Source: Sorex araneus
Lineage: Eukaryota > Chordata > Mammalia > Eulipotyphla > Soricidae
Assembly: GCF_027595985.1 (NCBI RefSeq)
Contig: NC_073303.1
Location: 366,161,636 to 366,225,635, forward strand
DNA length: 64,000 nt
Reading direction: 5' to 3'
Positions within the stretch are counted from its first letter, which is position 1. Every line of letters starts with the position of its first letter. The notes under the pieces are model-generated. The model had not been told where the DNA came from and did not search any database. It worked only from the letters and a program-made list of their open reading frames with translations. Shown here piece after piece: positions 10,353 to 22,020 of the stretch. The translations under genes and the position numbers were made by a program.

Positions 10353-10654
10353 CTGGAAGATAAAAGCCCCGCTAGCGTGCTTTGCTCCAGGACGGGTCCC
10401 ACTCGCCAGCGAGCTGCAGCCCCGGGAGAGGCTCCTCTGGGAGGAAGACTACCCAGTCCTCAGACTGGCACTGCTGGCCTTGGGGTGCAGGGGGCGCCCT
10501 GCGCCTTCCGGGGTGCTGAGCTCCCACCCACAGACATTAGAGCACACTCCCCCCCCCTAAAGCTGCTACCATCATAAAGGACTGCAGACCCACCTGCTGG
10601 CCAGGGCAGAGGGCAGGGCTGCCAGGGGACACTTGCAGGACACTGCACCCCGTT
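10353..10654. other. Unique sequence, ALPK2 5' intron
   Basis: This is the intron immediately upstream of the ALPK2 start-codon exon. It includes the polypyrimidine acceptor tract and otherwise nothing recognised. Confidence 0.5.
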
Positions 10655-10828
10655 TCTCTTTCTTTTTCTTTTCTTTTTTATTTTTGCTTTTTGGGTCACC
10701 CCTAGCAATGCTGGGGGGTTACTCCTGGCTCTGTGCTCAGGAATTACTCCTGGCGGTGCTCGGGGACCATATGGGATGCTGGGGATTAAACCCAGGTCGG
10801 CCCCCTGCAAGGCAAACACCCTCCCCGG
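10655..10828 (-). mobile_element. SOR-type SINE
   Basis: Reverse-orientation copy with a T-rich tail at left. The head is truncated at ccctccccgg, missing the last 20 bases of the family head. Confidence 0.85.
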
Positions 10829-10829
10829 C

Positions 10830-12147
10830 CCTGTTTCTTTATTTCCCTCCTCCTGTCCTTTGCATCCCAGATCCCAAAGCCACGCTGAGCACCCTGCTCT
10901 CCAAGGCGTTGGAGGGGGCCATGTGCAAACGTGTCTGCAGGTGGGAGGCATTTGGAAATGCAGGAGGTTGCTCCTGAGCCCCAGACAGCTGCCCGGGGCA
11001 AGCAGGGCCGGGAGCATTTTTGAGCAAGTGTGTAATCAGGCGCGGGGCATTCAGCGCCCCATTAGTCACCTGGCACGCTGGTTCATCTGGTCTCTGTTGG
11101 ACTAACGGCCTATGAATACTCCTGATCTCACGGGGCAGGGGGTGGGGGGGAAGCAAGGCTTCCAGGGTCACACGGCTCAAGGGGGTGTCACCCAGCCTCT
11201 GGGCTACGCCAGGCACCCCAGCACACAGGCCTGTCCACAAAACTTTCTGCTGTGCTGGTGCGCCGGCCTCAAAACTTACCAGGGGTGTCAGGAGGGAGTG
11301 GGGGTCCAGCTTGCAAACAGCACCTTACGCTCTGCAAATGTACCCTGAGCAGGTCTGGTCCACCAGGGAACTCAGAAGCAATCATTTCCGGGTCAAGGGC
11401 AGAGGGGGTCGCATTTAACATGAATAGAGGAGGGGCTGCTACCCTGCAGGTGGGATTCAGGGCATGCCGAGGGTCCCACAATAGAGTCTGAGCTTCGTTC
11501 TTGATGGGAAAGCTGGGCTCAGACAGCCCCCCCACCTGTCTTTAAAGGGGGTTCACCCCCCCCCACCCCACAGTGCAGCTCAGCCCGGCTTCCCAGCCCA
11601 CTGGATCTGGGTTCCTGCTGCCTTCCAGATTTTTCCAGAGAGCCCAAGAAACAGGCTCCCCGTGACAGTTCCAGCTTGCACCAACCCCTGAGGGCTGAGC
11701 AGAAGGTCTGGGCACGGAGAGGAGATGATCGGGACCTCTGAGGGGCCACCAGGACACAAGAACAGGGTCCTCAGGGGAGACCCGCTGAGCACAGGAGCCC
11801 TGCCAGGCTTGCGTGAGGCCCACAGACCACAAAAGAAAATGTGGAGGGTGGGATGGGATTTCCCATCCAGATCTGACAGGGGGACTGGAGACACGGAGAC
11901 AGCAGCAGCAGACAGGACGGGGACACCCGGCTCCAGGCGAGTCCCAGATCCTGCTACCCCCAGGGCCTGCCGGCCCGTCCCTGTGTCCCTTCTGCTGTTT
12001 CCACGGTATCCCCCTGGGCTCCAGAGCTGCTGTCTAGAAATGTGGGGAGTCTTTGGGGACAAGTAATGCATCCTCACTCTGCCACTGTGACCCCCCTCCC
12101 AGTGCTCCCCATGGGGAAGGAGAAAGAAGGGGGGAGCGCCTCCCCTC

Positions 12148-12150
<3 letters not shown>
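10830..12150. other. Unique sequence
   Basis: This is a GC-rich 1.3-kb stretch with short C-runs near 11556. Overlapping open frames occur on both strands, none with a recognised domain or splice context. Confidence 0.4.
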
Positions 12151-12152
<2 letters not shown>

Positions 12153-12207
<55 letters not shown>

Positions 12208-12220
12208 ACAGACACACAGA
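12153..12220. repeat. (CA)n microsatellite
   Basis: About 24 CA dinucleotides followed by CAGACACACAGA variants. Confidence 0.97.
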
Positions 12221-12499
12221 GCTCCACCGAAGCGTGTGTAGGAGCCACTGCCATGCAGCCTGGGGCACTCAGGAGGTTGGCAGGGCGAGAAAGAAAACTG
12301 GGAGAGATTTGGCAAAGCTTGGGGCAGGGGGGTACGGGGGGGGGGCGGGCGCAAGAGCTGCAAGGAGACAGAGTCTAGAAAGGGAAGTGAAGACACCTCC
12401 CTCTGCCGCCGAGCGGTGCCCTTCTGCTGTTCTTTAGGAAGGACTCAGGCCAGCTGCAGTTATCTTTCTCTCTCCCCAGAGGATGGGGGAGGGGCTGTT

Positions 12500-12650
12500 T
12501 GGGTTTGTGCTCAGCAGTGCTCGGGCTCTCCTCCTGGCTCTTCACTCAGGAATCACTCCTGGAGGGACTCACGGGGCCCCTGTGTGGTGTCAGGGACCGG
12601 AGCAGGGTCTGTTGTGTGCACGTATAGCACCCACTGCCCCAGCTCTCCAC
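12500..12650 (-). mobile_element. Degenerate SOR-type SINE
   Basis: Gctcagcagtgctcgg, ctcaggaatcactcctgg and ggtgtcagggaccgga mark an old reverse copy. Confidence 0.6.
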
Positions 12651-12688
12651 CCCCCTGCCATAGAGAACTTTGCTTCATGCGCCTGTCT

Positions 12689-12845
12689 GGGGGCTGGAGG
12701 ATGGCTCCGAGCGCCAGGTCCCTGTTCTGCATGTGGGGACCCCAGCTTCCATCCCTGGTTCTGCCTAGTCCCCGGGGGGCAATTCCCTGGTTCTGAGCCA
12801 GGGGTAGCACCCGAGCACCATTGGCTGTAGCCTCAAGGCTAGCCC
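12689..12845 (+). mobile_element. Degenerate SOR-type SINE
   Basis: Gggggctggaggatggctcc starts it; ggttctgagccaggggtagc and cccgagcaccattggctg follow. The order fits SOR but divergence is high. Confidence 0.55.
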
Positions 12846-12849
12846 ACAT

Positions 12850-13960
12850 AATACACGAGGTCGTTCTGAGATGGGCCCACAGTGGGTCCTGGTTGCCAGG
12901 GGCTATGTGTCATGTTGAAGCAACACTCAGAGCTGGGCAGAGAATTCATGCTTTTCACACCCCCGGCACCACGCAGTCCCTCTGAGCACTGCCTGGTGGG
13001 ACCCTGGAAGCCGTTGACTCCCAGCTCCATAGATCCGAACAACTTGGCATCCTCAGACCCCAGCGATGAGTCACCCAGCCTTGCTGACCACCAGAAAGAG
13101 CCCCTAGATCTCCCCACACCCAGCGGACTGCTCGGGGGCTCCTCTTACCTAGAGAGAGCCCTCCACCCTGCTCAGAGTTCTGGGCGACTGAACCGCACAG
13201 TACAAGAAGGAAAGGAGAAAGGTGGCAGCAAACCTAGGGAGCACCCAGATGGCATGGAAGGGCCGGGGGTGGCAGAAGTTACTGTCATTTACTTAGCAGT
13301 CAGAGGGCTGCCTACTAGGGAACGCTGATTTCAGATGGGCTGAAAGACATGTCTGAAAAAATATTCAAGAGAAGAACTTCCACGCTGGCCACCTTGCACA
13401 GGAATGGAAATACCGTGAGTGATGCAGAGCCTGGTCTGAAGAACTGAACAAGGCGCATGGGTGGTGGCCCTCAGCACCTGGGAACCGAGGAGGAAGAGGG
13501 GGCCGCATTTCCCACGCACCCCTGAGGATGTGGGGCTGCCCCAAGCCCACCGGGGCAGGAGAAACTAGGTGTCTGTTAACACACAGTGACAGCTAGGGGC
13601 GGGGGCAGGACACTGGACTTGACAAATGTCCAAGGGGTTGGAAAATGGTTGACCAGATCGTTGTCAGGATGGCTGCACGCTGAAGGCAGAAGGAACTGAA
13701 TCTAAGTGCAACTTTCCATTTTTCTTAATGACATTTCACAACTAGGAGGATGGTTTCTACTCCGGTGCTGATTTGCTGTCTTGGATGCACCGTCAGGTAT
13801 GGACCAAAGGTTGACAGAAATCTAAAAGTGCAGACGTTTTAAAACCTGAATCTGCATGCACTTGTAGATTTGCAGACAAAAATCTGAATGTACCCAACTT
13901 TTTCTTTTTTTTACAGCTTCAGTGAGATAGGATTTGCACGCCATACATGCTGCCCATTGT
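12850..13960. other. Unique sequence
   Basis: I recognise no family or exon. An AP-1-like atgagtcac lies near 13066. Confidence 0.4.
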
Positions 13961-13963
13961 TTA

Positions 13964-14096
13964 CGGGGCTGGAGCATGTGCTTGGCGTGCAGGAGGTCCC
14001 TGAGCACTGCCAGGAGCAACTTCTGAGCACTGAGCTGTGAGAAGCCTCTGAGCACTGCCAAGACAGATAGACATTCAGACAAAAAAAAATACAGGA
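13964..14096 (+). mobile_element. SOR-type SINE with internal deletion
   Basis: The head ggggctggagca is followed by only part of the body. Ccctgagcactgccaggagc and its diverged repeat precede an A-tail that leads into a GAAG repeat. Confidence 0.7.
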
Positions 14097-14200
14097 AGGA
14101 AAGAAGGAAGGAAGAAGGATGGAAGGAATGAAGGAAAGAACAAAGGAAGGAAGGAAGAGATGAGGAGAGAGGGAGGGGAAGGAAGGAAAGAGAGAGAGGA
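14092..14200. repeat. (GGAA)n-type microsatellite
   Basis: Impure GGAAG/GAAGGAAG purine run that grows directly out of a SINE A-tail. Confidence 0.9.
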
Positions 14201-14204
14201 AATG

Positions 14205-15370
14205 ATTTGATAGTGCTCCTTATGTTCACCACTATACGGCTGTCCGAAATTTAGAGGATTTTCATTGCCCTAAATAAAAATTAGCTTTCCCCTCCCAGCC
14301 CCTCCCCCCCACAATATCAGGGATCCCTAACCCACTGTCTACCTCTGTGAATTTGGCTCTCTGGATGCTCCTTACAATCAAACAAGATGTGTTCCTGCTT
14401 AAACACATCTTCCACTTGGCAGAACCCTTCCAGTTTCATGCGTGTTGTAGCATGTGCTTCAGTCCTTTTCATGATCATTGGCAACTCATCTTTAGGAACA
14501 GCAGGGAACCGAGGGATGGTGTCTCCCCCGGTCCCTGGAGACTTCCCCAAACCAATGTGGGTGGGTGGGACGGCAGAGGCAGTGCTTCTCGTGGCTGGAA
14601 GACTCTGGACTAGGAAGGATCGTTGGGTCTGGACCAAACCCGCACTTGGTCCCCTGCTGGGCTGAGTCCACGGGGGGAGAGAGCTGGCGGGCAGGTTGCT
14701 CACCTGGAACAGCTGATGGTATCTGGCAGTTGCCTGGGAAGAATCTGTTCCAGAATTGGTCTGCGAGATGAGAACCAGTAGGCTTTAGGGAAAGACTTGA
14801 ATTATTTCCATGTCTAGGGTTGCCACAAAATTTCTTAAAGCCACGTGCCTTCGATTGTTGACCATCAGAGCATTTCTGCTATAAATTACTTCCCTGCCAG
14901 AGTGGCCCTTGGGCCGTGGCTCCTTGTATCCTTATTCCCGGGGTCCACAGCAGCGACTGTTAAAGCCAAACCCTGCTACCAGGAAGGGTTGAGGTTGCGT
15001 TGCCGGCTGCAACCCCGCCCAGGGACAGCTTCCTGACCTCCTCATCCCCAGCCCGTCACACTCACACCTACACTGACTCACTCATGGGTTTCAGTTCACA
15101 CAGAGCACAGCAGGGTGGGGGCCTGGACGGACAGGAAGGGACAGTTAAGTCAGGGGAGGCAGAGCATGTTGGCTTGGGCAAAGGTGAGAGTCCTGGAAGA
15201 CAGATTTATCACCGTCTGCTAGAGACGGGAGGGGGACAGGCTGAGTGCCCGGGGCCGCTCACAGCCCACCCTGCAGAGAAAACGCAATTGGGAAAGACAC
15301 CAGGTTCTCAGGCTTGTGTTTCTTAGCGGGTGGCCTGGGCAAGTTTCTTTGTGAAAAATTGATAGTCTGA
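14205..15370. other. Unique sequence
   Basis: No repeat or exon was recognised in this 1.2-kb stretch. Confidence 0.4.
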
Positions 15371-15372
15371 GG

Positions 15373-15520
15373 GATTAAGGAGATAGCTCTGCTTTACAAG
15401 CAGATGCCCTGGGTTCGATCACTGGCTGTGCACGGGCCTCTAAGCACCACCAGAAATGATCGCTGAGCACCAAATTGGGAGTAACCCCTGACTACTGTGG
15501 AGAATGGCCCAAACACACTC
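15373..15520 (+). mobile_element. Degenerate SOR-type SINE
   Basis: Ggagatagctctgctttaca, ccctgggttcgatcactggc and ccactagaa-type body mark an old forward copy. Confidence 0.65.
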
Positions 15521-15637
15521 CCCCCGCCAATTTTCTTGATAGTTTAAAAGATGCCTATAGTTATACTCTTAAAATTACAGATAAAGTCTCCCAATGTAAT
15601 CTCTGTACTTGTCTAAGGGAAAAGCTTCAATATTTTT

Positions 15638-15804
15638 TTTCTTTTTGGGGTCACACCCGGAGATGCACAGGGGTTACTCCTGGCTCATGCACTCAGGAAT
15701 TCCTCCTGGCGGTGCTCAGGGGACCCTATGGGATGCTGGGAATTGAACCTGGGTCGGCCGCGTGCAAGGCAAACACCCTACCTGCTGTGCTATCACTCAG
15801 CCCC
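15638..15804 (-). mobile_element. SOR-type SINE
   Basis: Near-intact reverse copy. The target-site duplication is aaaagcttcaatattttt at 15620-15637 and aaaacttcaatattttt at 15805-15821. Confidence 0.92.
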
Positions 15805-15964
15805 AAAACTTCAATATTTTTCATGCATTTTAAATGCATCTCCATGTAGAGCATCTACACATATGTCTACTTTATAGATCTCTATGTTCAGGTGTCTAAA
15901 ATGTAAAATGCTGATGAACCTTAAAGTCTCTTTTCTTGACATCTAGTCTATCTGAAATATGTAA

Positions 15965-16050
15965 TTTTGGGGATGTGGTGCTGGGGATCAAGCCAGGACT
16001 CACCATACAAGGTAAGTGCTCTAACATTGAGCCCCAGCCCCCCCCACCCC
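15965..16050 (-). mobile_element. tRNA-Ala-like (ID-like) SINE
   Basis: Reverse complement reads ggggctggggctcaatgtta, gagcacttaccttgtatgg, then cttgatccccagcacc. This has the A box/B box layout of a tRNA-Ala-derived SINE and differs from SOR. It ends against a short poly-C. Confidence 0.55.
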
Positions 16051-16198
16051 CACACACACTGGCTTATCTTTTTTTTTTTTTAAGAATCATGCTTTATTCA
16101 CCACTGTCTCCTGTGGTCTCAGGAGTCCCTTCCCCCAGAATACAGATCCAGTGAACCCTTGTCACATAGTTATAAAGGAAGCAGCCTCTCCATCCTCC

Positions 16199-16200
<2 letters not shown>

Positions 16201-16272
<72 letters not shown>
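16201..16272. repeat. (TC)n microsatellite
   Basis: About 35 uninterrupted TC dinucleotides. Confidence 0.97.
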
Positions 16273-16274
<2 letters not shown>

Positions 16275-16275
<1 letters not shown>

Positions 16276-17000
16276 CCTCTGAATTTTCAAAACAAAAAGA
16301 CCAAACACCATCTCTCCAGCACCTTCCCAGCAGGACAGCTCATGACTTTTCTTGAACTATTTGCACTTTAACTATTTGGACTTGCATGTTTTGTGTAGGT
16401 AAATGGAAGATTTCATTCAGCTAAATGGCTGAGCTGCTGGCTTATCTTAATAGTTTAAGTTTCGCAATATTTCCATGAAATTCCAATACAGAGAGGGCCG
16501 TGTCGCTTTTAAAAACTAATTAATGCTATCAGTATTCCGTAACGATAGCATGCTTTATCTGCCTGTCCTTGTACTGGTGACACATAAAGTGCCTGGAATT
16601 TTTCAGACTCGCACATGGGTTTAGAAAACATTCCAGCACACCTTCCTTGGGCACAGAAGTGACGGTCTGTACCAGATCCCACGGAGTGGAGCTATTGGGG
16701 GCAAAGAGGTTCACGTGGAGCACGTGGACAGACACTCCACCGTGGACAGGTCCTCAAGGATAGCAGAGCAGGTGGGGGCCCCAAATCCCCGTGTTCTGAC
16801 TTTGGCTAGTTTAGCTTCTCTTTCTTCATACCTCCATCTGTAAAGCTAATAGTAGCATCAGCTTCCTTTCTAGAGGTGAAGCGGATCTGTAGAAAGCCCT
16901 TTAGAATGGCAGAGGCGCCGCTATAACACATATGTAACTGCTGCAGCAGGGCTATGTGCCTTGCTCTGGACGGGGTGGAGCACAGAGAAGAGGTTCTAAG
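16275..17000. other. Unique sequence
   Basis: No repeat or exon recognised. Confidence 0.4.
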
Positions 17001-17004
17001 AGAC

Positions 17005-17190
17005 TATCGAGAGAGAGCACCCTGGACTGAGCACCTGCTTTTGCCCAGAGGTGGCCAGGTTTGATTCCCCGGCACTATATGTTCTCCCAAGCATTTCCAG
17101 GGGGCTACCCCTGGGCACGGAACCAGGAGTAGCCACCCCCGAGCACCGCCAGATGTGACCCCAAACCCCAAGCCCACCAAACCAAAAGAG
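17005..17190 (+). mobile_element. Degenerate SOR-type SINE
   Basis: Gagagagcaccctgg head, caggtttgattccccggcac B-box region and cgagcaccgccagatgtgac end. Confidence 0.7.
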
Positions 17191-17589
17191 AGTTTCTAAG
17201 AGCGTTCCTGGACTGTTGCAAGCTTTCCCACAGGTAGCAGCAGCAGGCGCCTGTCAGCAGCACAGCCCGTCAGCTGAGGGCACAGGGCAAGGCTCTCTGT
17301 GCCCACACGGACCTGGGGACCAGCCTCCCGGCGCTGGCAGGGAAGCCAGCTGTCGGGGCACCTTCTCTCTGGGGACAGGAGGGATTAGCTCTGATTACCA
17401 GCCTAATCCGACGGCAATTGTGTGCCTGTGCTGGCCATCGAGCGACTCCTGATGGGGCTGTCACCCTCGGTGACTTAAGAGCGAGCCCCACACGTCACTT
17501 AGAGGAAAACGCCCTCCCCAAAGAAGGATTCTGGAAAGTCGGGGAGAGTGGGGGCACTCCAGCGGAAAGAGAGACAACAAACAGACGTG

Positions 17590-17710
17590 TCCTGTGCCAG
17601 CCCCCAGTCTAAACCCTTTGGAGACATTATGAAATTTCATCCCCGCAGCAAACCTACCGGGAGGGGTTGGGCCCCTTCCTGTTTCACAGGCAGTGGATGA
17701 CACGCGCACT
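17590..17710 (+). repeat. MIR relic
   Basis: Aaaccctttggagacattat, gaaatttcatccccgcagca and cctgtttcacaggcagtgga follow MIR order. Confidence 0.5.
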
Positions 17711-17934
17711 CTTGGGAGCAGGCAGTGTTCCCGTGCCCGGTTCCTCCGTGTCTGCAGGGACAGGGCTGGGATCTGAGTTTGGGGGACAGGGCCCAAGGAG
17801 CCGATCTTCTGGACATGAATCGAGGGCCCACGGGGGGAGAGACAGGCAAGTGAATGAGCCTATGGGAACGGCGTCTCGCTTCTTCAATCGCGACGGAAGA
17901 GGAGAGTGTAAATGAAACCCCCAGAGAGATGGCA

Positions 17935-18585
17935 TCGCCCATCCACTCAAACGGCTGTCGTGGATTCACCCAGCAAATGTGGGGAAAGGACGAGGGCGGG
18001 GAAAACACCCTCCTACATTGCCGACGGGAATTCCAGAGGGTGCAGACACTTTGAAAACAGTCTGGTATTTTCTTCAAAAAAGACCCAGAAATTCCATTCC
18101 AGGTATCTACCCAAGAGACATGAAAATGAAAACATGTATCTACACGATGTGCTCTGCCAGATCATAACCCCAAATTGGAAACCACCTAAATATCCACCGA
18201 GATGAACAGACAGACCAGGTGTGGAACAGCACACAGTGGCCACAGGGGAGAGGCGACAGGAACCACCAGGATTCGTGGCACAAGGGGCATGAGCTGGCAG
18301 AACATTCTCACCGTGCTCGGTGCACGACGCCACGCAGCGGGCCCCTGCGTCATCTGATTCTATTTATAGGAAGTGTCCAAAACAGCTAGAGAGACAGAAA
18401 GTAGGTTAGTGGTTGCTGGAGGGAGAAGCAATGAGAACGGCACTAATTAACAATAAACATGCACAAAGAATACAGTTGCGGGTGGGGGATGGGGGTGATG
18501 AAAATATTCTGAAATGACCTATGGTGATGGCTACGCCACCTGATGAATTTAAACATCATTGAACTGAACACTTAGAAGGGTGAAG
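17935..18585 (+). mobile_element. Old L1 3' end
   Basis: Ttccattccaggtatctacc, cagctagagagacagaaag, gttagtggttgctggaggga, gggtgatgaaaatattctga and acttagaagggtgaa are typical of the 3' end of older mammalian L1s. The copy is much diverged and contains no usable frame. Confidence 0.75.
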
Positions 18586-18718
18586 GAGGAGCCTTGCATG
18601 CGGCTGACCTGGGTTTAGTCCTCTGACATCCCATAGGGTCTTAGGAATGAACACTGAGCCTGGAGTAAACTCTGAGCACTGCTGGGTGTTGCCCCAAATC
18701 AAAACAAAGCAAAAAGGG
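18586..18718 (+). mobile_element. SOR-type SINE, 5'-truncated
   Basis: Starts near gccttgcatgcggctgacct and ends gggtgttgccccaaatc with an A-rich tail. It sits at the end of the old L1. Confidence 0.75.
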
Positions 18719-18774
18719 GGGTGAATAATACAATGTGCAAAATATATCTCCATAAAATTAATTTAATATAAAAG

Positions 18775-18840
18775 CTAGAGGGTGATAAACATTTAATAAG
18801 CACCTACTACGTTCATTGCAACCTTTAGTCAAACCTAGAT
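18775..18840 (+). repeat. Possible MIR fragment
   Basis: Taataagcacctactacgtt resembles the MIR 5' region. Short and uncertain. Confidence 0.35.
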
Positions 18841-19160
18841 GTTATCAGTAAGGATTAAGCGTCCCATTGGCATTGCCAGGGTAGCCAGGCACTGGGGTTC
18901 ACATTCTCGGGCCTACCATGGAATGAACAACCCAGTTGGTCAACAATTACCAATGGGGTCCCGAACAGCTCTGGAGGCCCTTCAATGGGGGGAAAAAAAT
19001 CTGATTTATGGAATCAGAGATGTAAACTCAAGTAATAGAGTACACGTGTGTACTGGCCCCGAGTTCTATCCCGAGCCCCAGGTCTATCTCCAGCACTACA
19101 TGTCCATACCCCAGCCCCACCAGGCACAAACGCATCCCTCTTAAAAAAGAACCTAGTTAC

Positions 19161-19362
19161 TGGGCCTGGAGCAATAGCACGGCGGGTAGGGCATTTGCCT
19201 TGCACGTGGCCGACCCGGGTTCAATTCCCAGCATCCCATATGGTCCCCTGAGCACCGCCAGGAGTAATTCCTGAGTGCAGATCCAGGAGTAACCCCTGTG
19301 CATCGCTGGGTGTGACCCAAAAAGAAAAATAATAAAAATAAAATAAAATAAATAAATAAATA
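19161..19362 (+). mobile_element. SOR-type SINE
   Basis: Well-preserved copy with A box tagcacggcgg and an AATA/AAATA-rich tail. Confidence 0.92.
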
Positions 19363-19970
19363 TGCATAGTGTGTGGGTCCGAGCGTCCGGCAGCTTGCTT
19401 GGCCACCCAGAGCCCTGGGCTGTCACTGCCTCTGCTCTGCCCGGATTTGTCTCAAGCTTGTGGAATGAGAGTGCTCCCACTGGGCTCCTCCCCTTACCAA
19501 CAAGTCCTGGGGCGGCTTCCCACTCTTTAAGGGAGGGCTAAGGAAAGCGCTCAAGGGGAAGGAAAGCTGGAGGGTTGGTGCCTCCCCTGAGTTTACCACT
19601 GAGAAAGAAAGGCCCGGGACACACAGACAGAAGCAGCTTCTCCAGGGCCGCCCAGCCCAGGACTGTTGGGTGGATCCAGGCCGTTCACTGCCTGTCTTCT
19701 GGCCCATTTCAGAGTGCAAATGAGAGAAGGAAGTTCCCGTTGCCGGGACCACGAGTGCACAGCGCAGGACAGCGTCGGGATAAGACCGAGTTCGTGGGGG
19801 CCGGAGCCGTGGCCGGAGCACAGTGGGTAAGGATCTCCCTCCCCCTTCTGGTCGGACCCAGCCCAGATCAGCAGGAATCCCCGCGAGCCTCTCAGTACTC
19901 AGGCCCAGAGCCTAGCCAGGTGTTTAGTTGCCCCTGGCCAGAAGCAGTGGGTCCCTGAGTCCCCGGGGGC
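19363..19970. other. Unique sequence
   Basis: No repeat or exon recognised. Confidence 0.4.
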
Positions 19971-19986
19971 AACACTGGAGACATTT

Positions 19987-20168
19987 ATTTATTTATTTAC
20001 TTACTTATTTATTTTGGATCACCTGGCGATGCTCAGGAGTTACTCCAGGCTCTGCACTCAGGAATCACTCCTAGTAGTGCTTGGGGGACCATATGGGGTG
20101 CCAGGGATCAAACTCAGATCAGCCATGTGCAAGGGAAGAGCCCATTTTGCTGCACTATGGCTCCGGCC
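19987..20168 (-). mobile_element. SOR-type SINE
   Basis: Reverse copy with a TTTA tail. The target-site duplication is aacactggagacattt (19971-19986) and aatactggagacgttt (20169-20184). Confidence 0.9.
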
Positions 20169-20460
20169 AATACTGGAGACGTTTCGATGAGATTCTCTGG
20201 AGCTGACCCTCTCTGCTCCCCACCCCTGCCTTTGTTTACCTCCATGCCAGAGTAAACGAGCACCCTATGGGTTCAGAACGTTCTCCAGTCTGAAAATCAC
20301 AGCCTCTGCTGCTAGGGCAACTCACCCACAGTCTCTGCTCACAACCCCCATGAGTTCTTTTCACCCACGCCCCCCTCTCTCGGTGTCCGTGTCTGAGCAA
20401 CCAGGGAGCTGGTGCAAGGCCCAGCAACACGCTTCAGGAAAAGCTGGCTTGGATCTACCT

Positions 20461-20640
20461 GTTTTGTTTTGTTTTTTCCTTTTTGAGTCACACCCAGCGA
20501 TGCTCAGGGGTTACTCCTGGTTCTGCACTCAGGAATTACTCCTGGCAGAGCTTGGGGGACCATATGGGATGCTGGGGATTGAACCCGGTGGGCTGCGTGC
20601 AAGGCAAATGCCCTCCCCGCTATGCTATTGCTCCAGCCCA
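20461..20640 (-). mobile_element. SOR-type SINE
   Basis: Reverse copy with a TTTTG tail. Ggcttggat lies on both sides (20446 and 20641). Confidence 0.9.
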
Positions 20641-21242
20641 GGCTTGGATTGGCTTAGAAAGGACAAACTAATGTTATCCCACATCTGGACCCATCCACCT
20701 TAATGACTTACTAACCCCAGACGGCCCTTTGTAGGTGTAGATTGTTCCTGACATTCCTTTCCACGGATTCAGGAAAACTCAGCCTGAAAGAGACACCCCA
20801 AAGCAAGACCCGGGCCAGGGCAAGGGCTCAGGGGGCTGGGGTGCATATACTGCATTTGTGAGGCCCTTTGTTCACTCCCTGGTACCACCCCCCACTCAGC
20901 ACTGGCCGGGAGAGCCCACAAGGGCCCTGAGTAATAGCAGGGAGGCCCTAGAGGTTCCCGAGTGCCGCTGGCTCTGTTCGATCCAAGCAGCGCATGTCTA
21001 AGCACGCAGGCAGTGAACTCTGCAACCTGGTTGGCTGAACTCGGCCAGAACTGTCTGTGGGCCCCCAAACACTGCTTAGGGGGACCCCCGACACACACAT
21101 ACACATATACATACACACACACACCATGAAAAGTATTGTCTGTGAAGATGACATCTTATGACTCCCCCTTTTGAAATAAAACATACACCATTAGTCATTT
21201 TTCAGACACAGATCAGTTTTTCTTTCTGTAAAGTTGTCCTAG

Positions 21243-21330
21243 GCCGGGGATAGTTCAGTGGTGGAACACTTGCCTTTTATTTGCAAGGCCTTGGGTTTGA
21301 TCCCCAGCATGAAAACCGAAAAAACAACTT
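21243..21330 (+). mobile_element. tRNA-Ala-like (ID-like) SINE
   Basis: Ccggggatagttcagtggtg, acttgcc and gggtttgatccccagcatg give recognisable A and B boxes, followed by an A-rich tail. The layout resembles rodent ID elements, which derive from tRNA-Ala, not the SOR head. Confidence 0.65.
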
Positions 21331-21449
21331 TTTTTCTTTTCTTTTCCAATAATTTGACATTCTAAAATATAGCCATTTTGTAAGTATTTCTCTCAAACTC
21401 ATGGCTCTCAAGTCCAAAATGTCCCTAAAGATCTAATAGGGGGAGGGTC

Positions 21450-21606
21450 ACTGAAGCAATAGTACAGTGGGTACGGTGCTTGCCTTGCATGTGGCTGGCC
21501 CAGGTTCAATCGCCAGCATCCTTTATGACTCCCCTAAGGAGTGACCCCTGAGCACAGGGCACCTGAGCACTAACTGAACGTGGCCCCAAAACCAAAATAA
21601 TTAAAA
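21450..21606 (+). mobile_element. SOR-type SINE, diverged
   Basis: Gaagcaatagtacagtgggt head and caggttcaatcgccagcatc B-box region, with a shortened body. Confidence 0.75.
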
Positions 21607-21621
21607 TATAATTTTGTACTA

Positions 21622-21740
21622 ATTGGAGCGATTCCACAGAGGCTAAAGGGCTTGACTTGCATACAGCAGCAGCACATCTGGTCCCTTAGAAGTGCCAGGT
21701 ATGGCCCCTGAGCACCACCAGGTGTGAGCCCCCTTCAAAA
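21622..21740 (+). mobile_element. Degenerate SOR-type SINE
   Basis: Ttggagcgattccacagagg head and ctgagcaccaccaggtgtga end, with internal losses. Confidence 0.65.
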
Positions 21741-21836
21741 CACCTCATTTCCCATGTTACTTTTGTTTCATTATGAAATCAATGTAAAAAGCCTGCTTCC
21801 TATTTCCTTAATAGTTTATATTATAAAAGATTTCTA

Positions 21837-22010
21837 GGGGTCTGGAGCGATATAGCACAGCGGGTAGGGCGTTTGCCTTGCACGCGGCCGACCCGGGTTC
21901 GAATCCCAGCATCCCATATGGTCCCCTGAGCACCGCCAGGAGTAATTCCTGAGTGTAGAACCAGGAGTGACCCCTGTGCATTGCCCGGTGTGACCCAAAA
22001 AGAAAAAAAA
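21837..22010 (+). mobile_element. SOR-type SINE, first of tandem pair
   Basis: Near-intact. The 16-bp aaaagatttctagggg is at 21825-21840 and again at 22009-22024. Confidence 0.92.
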
Positions 22011-22020
22011 AAGATTTCTA

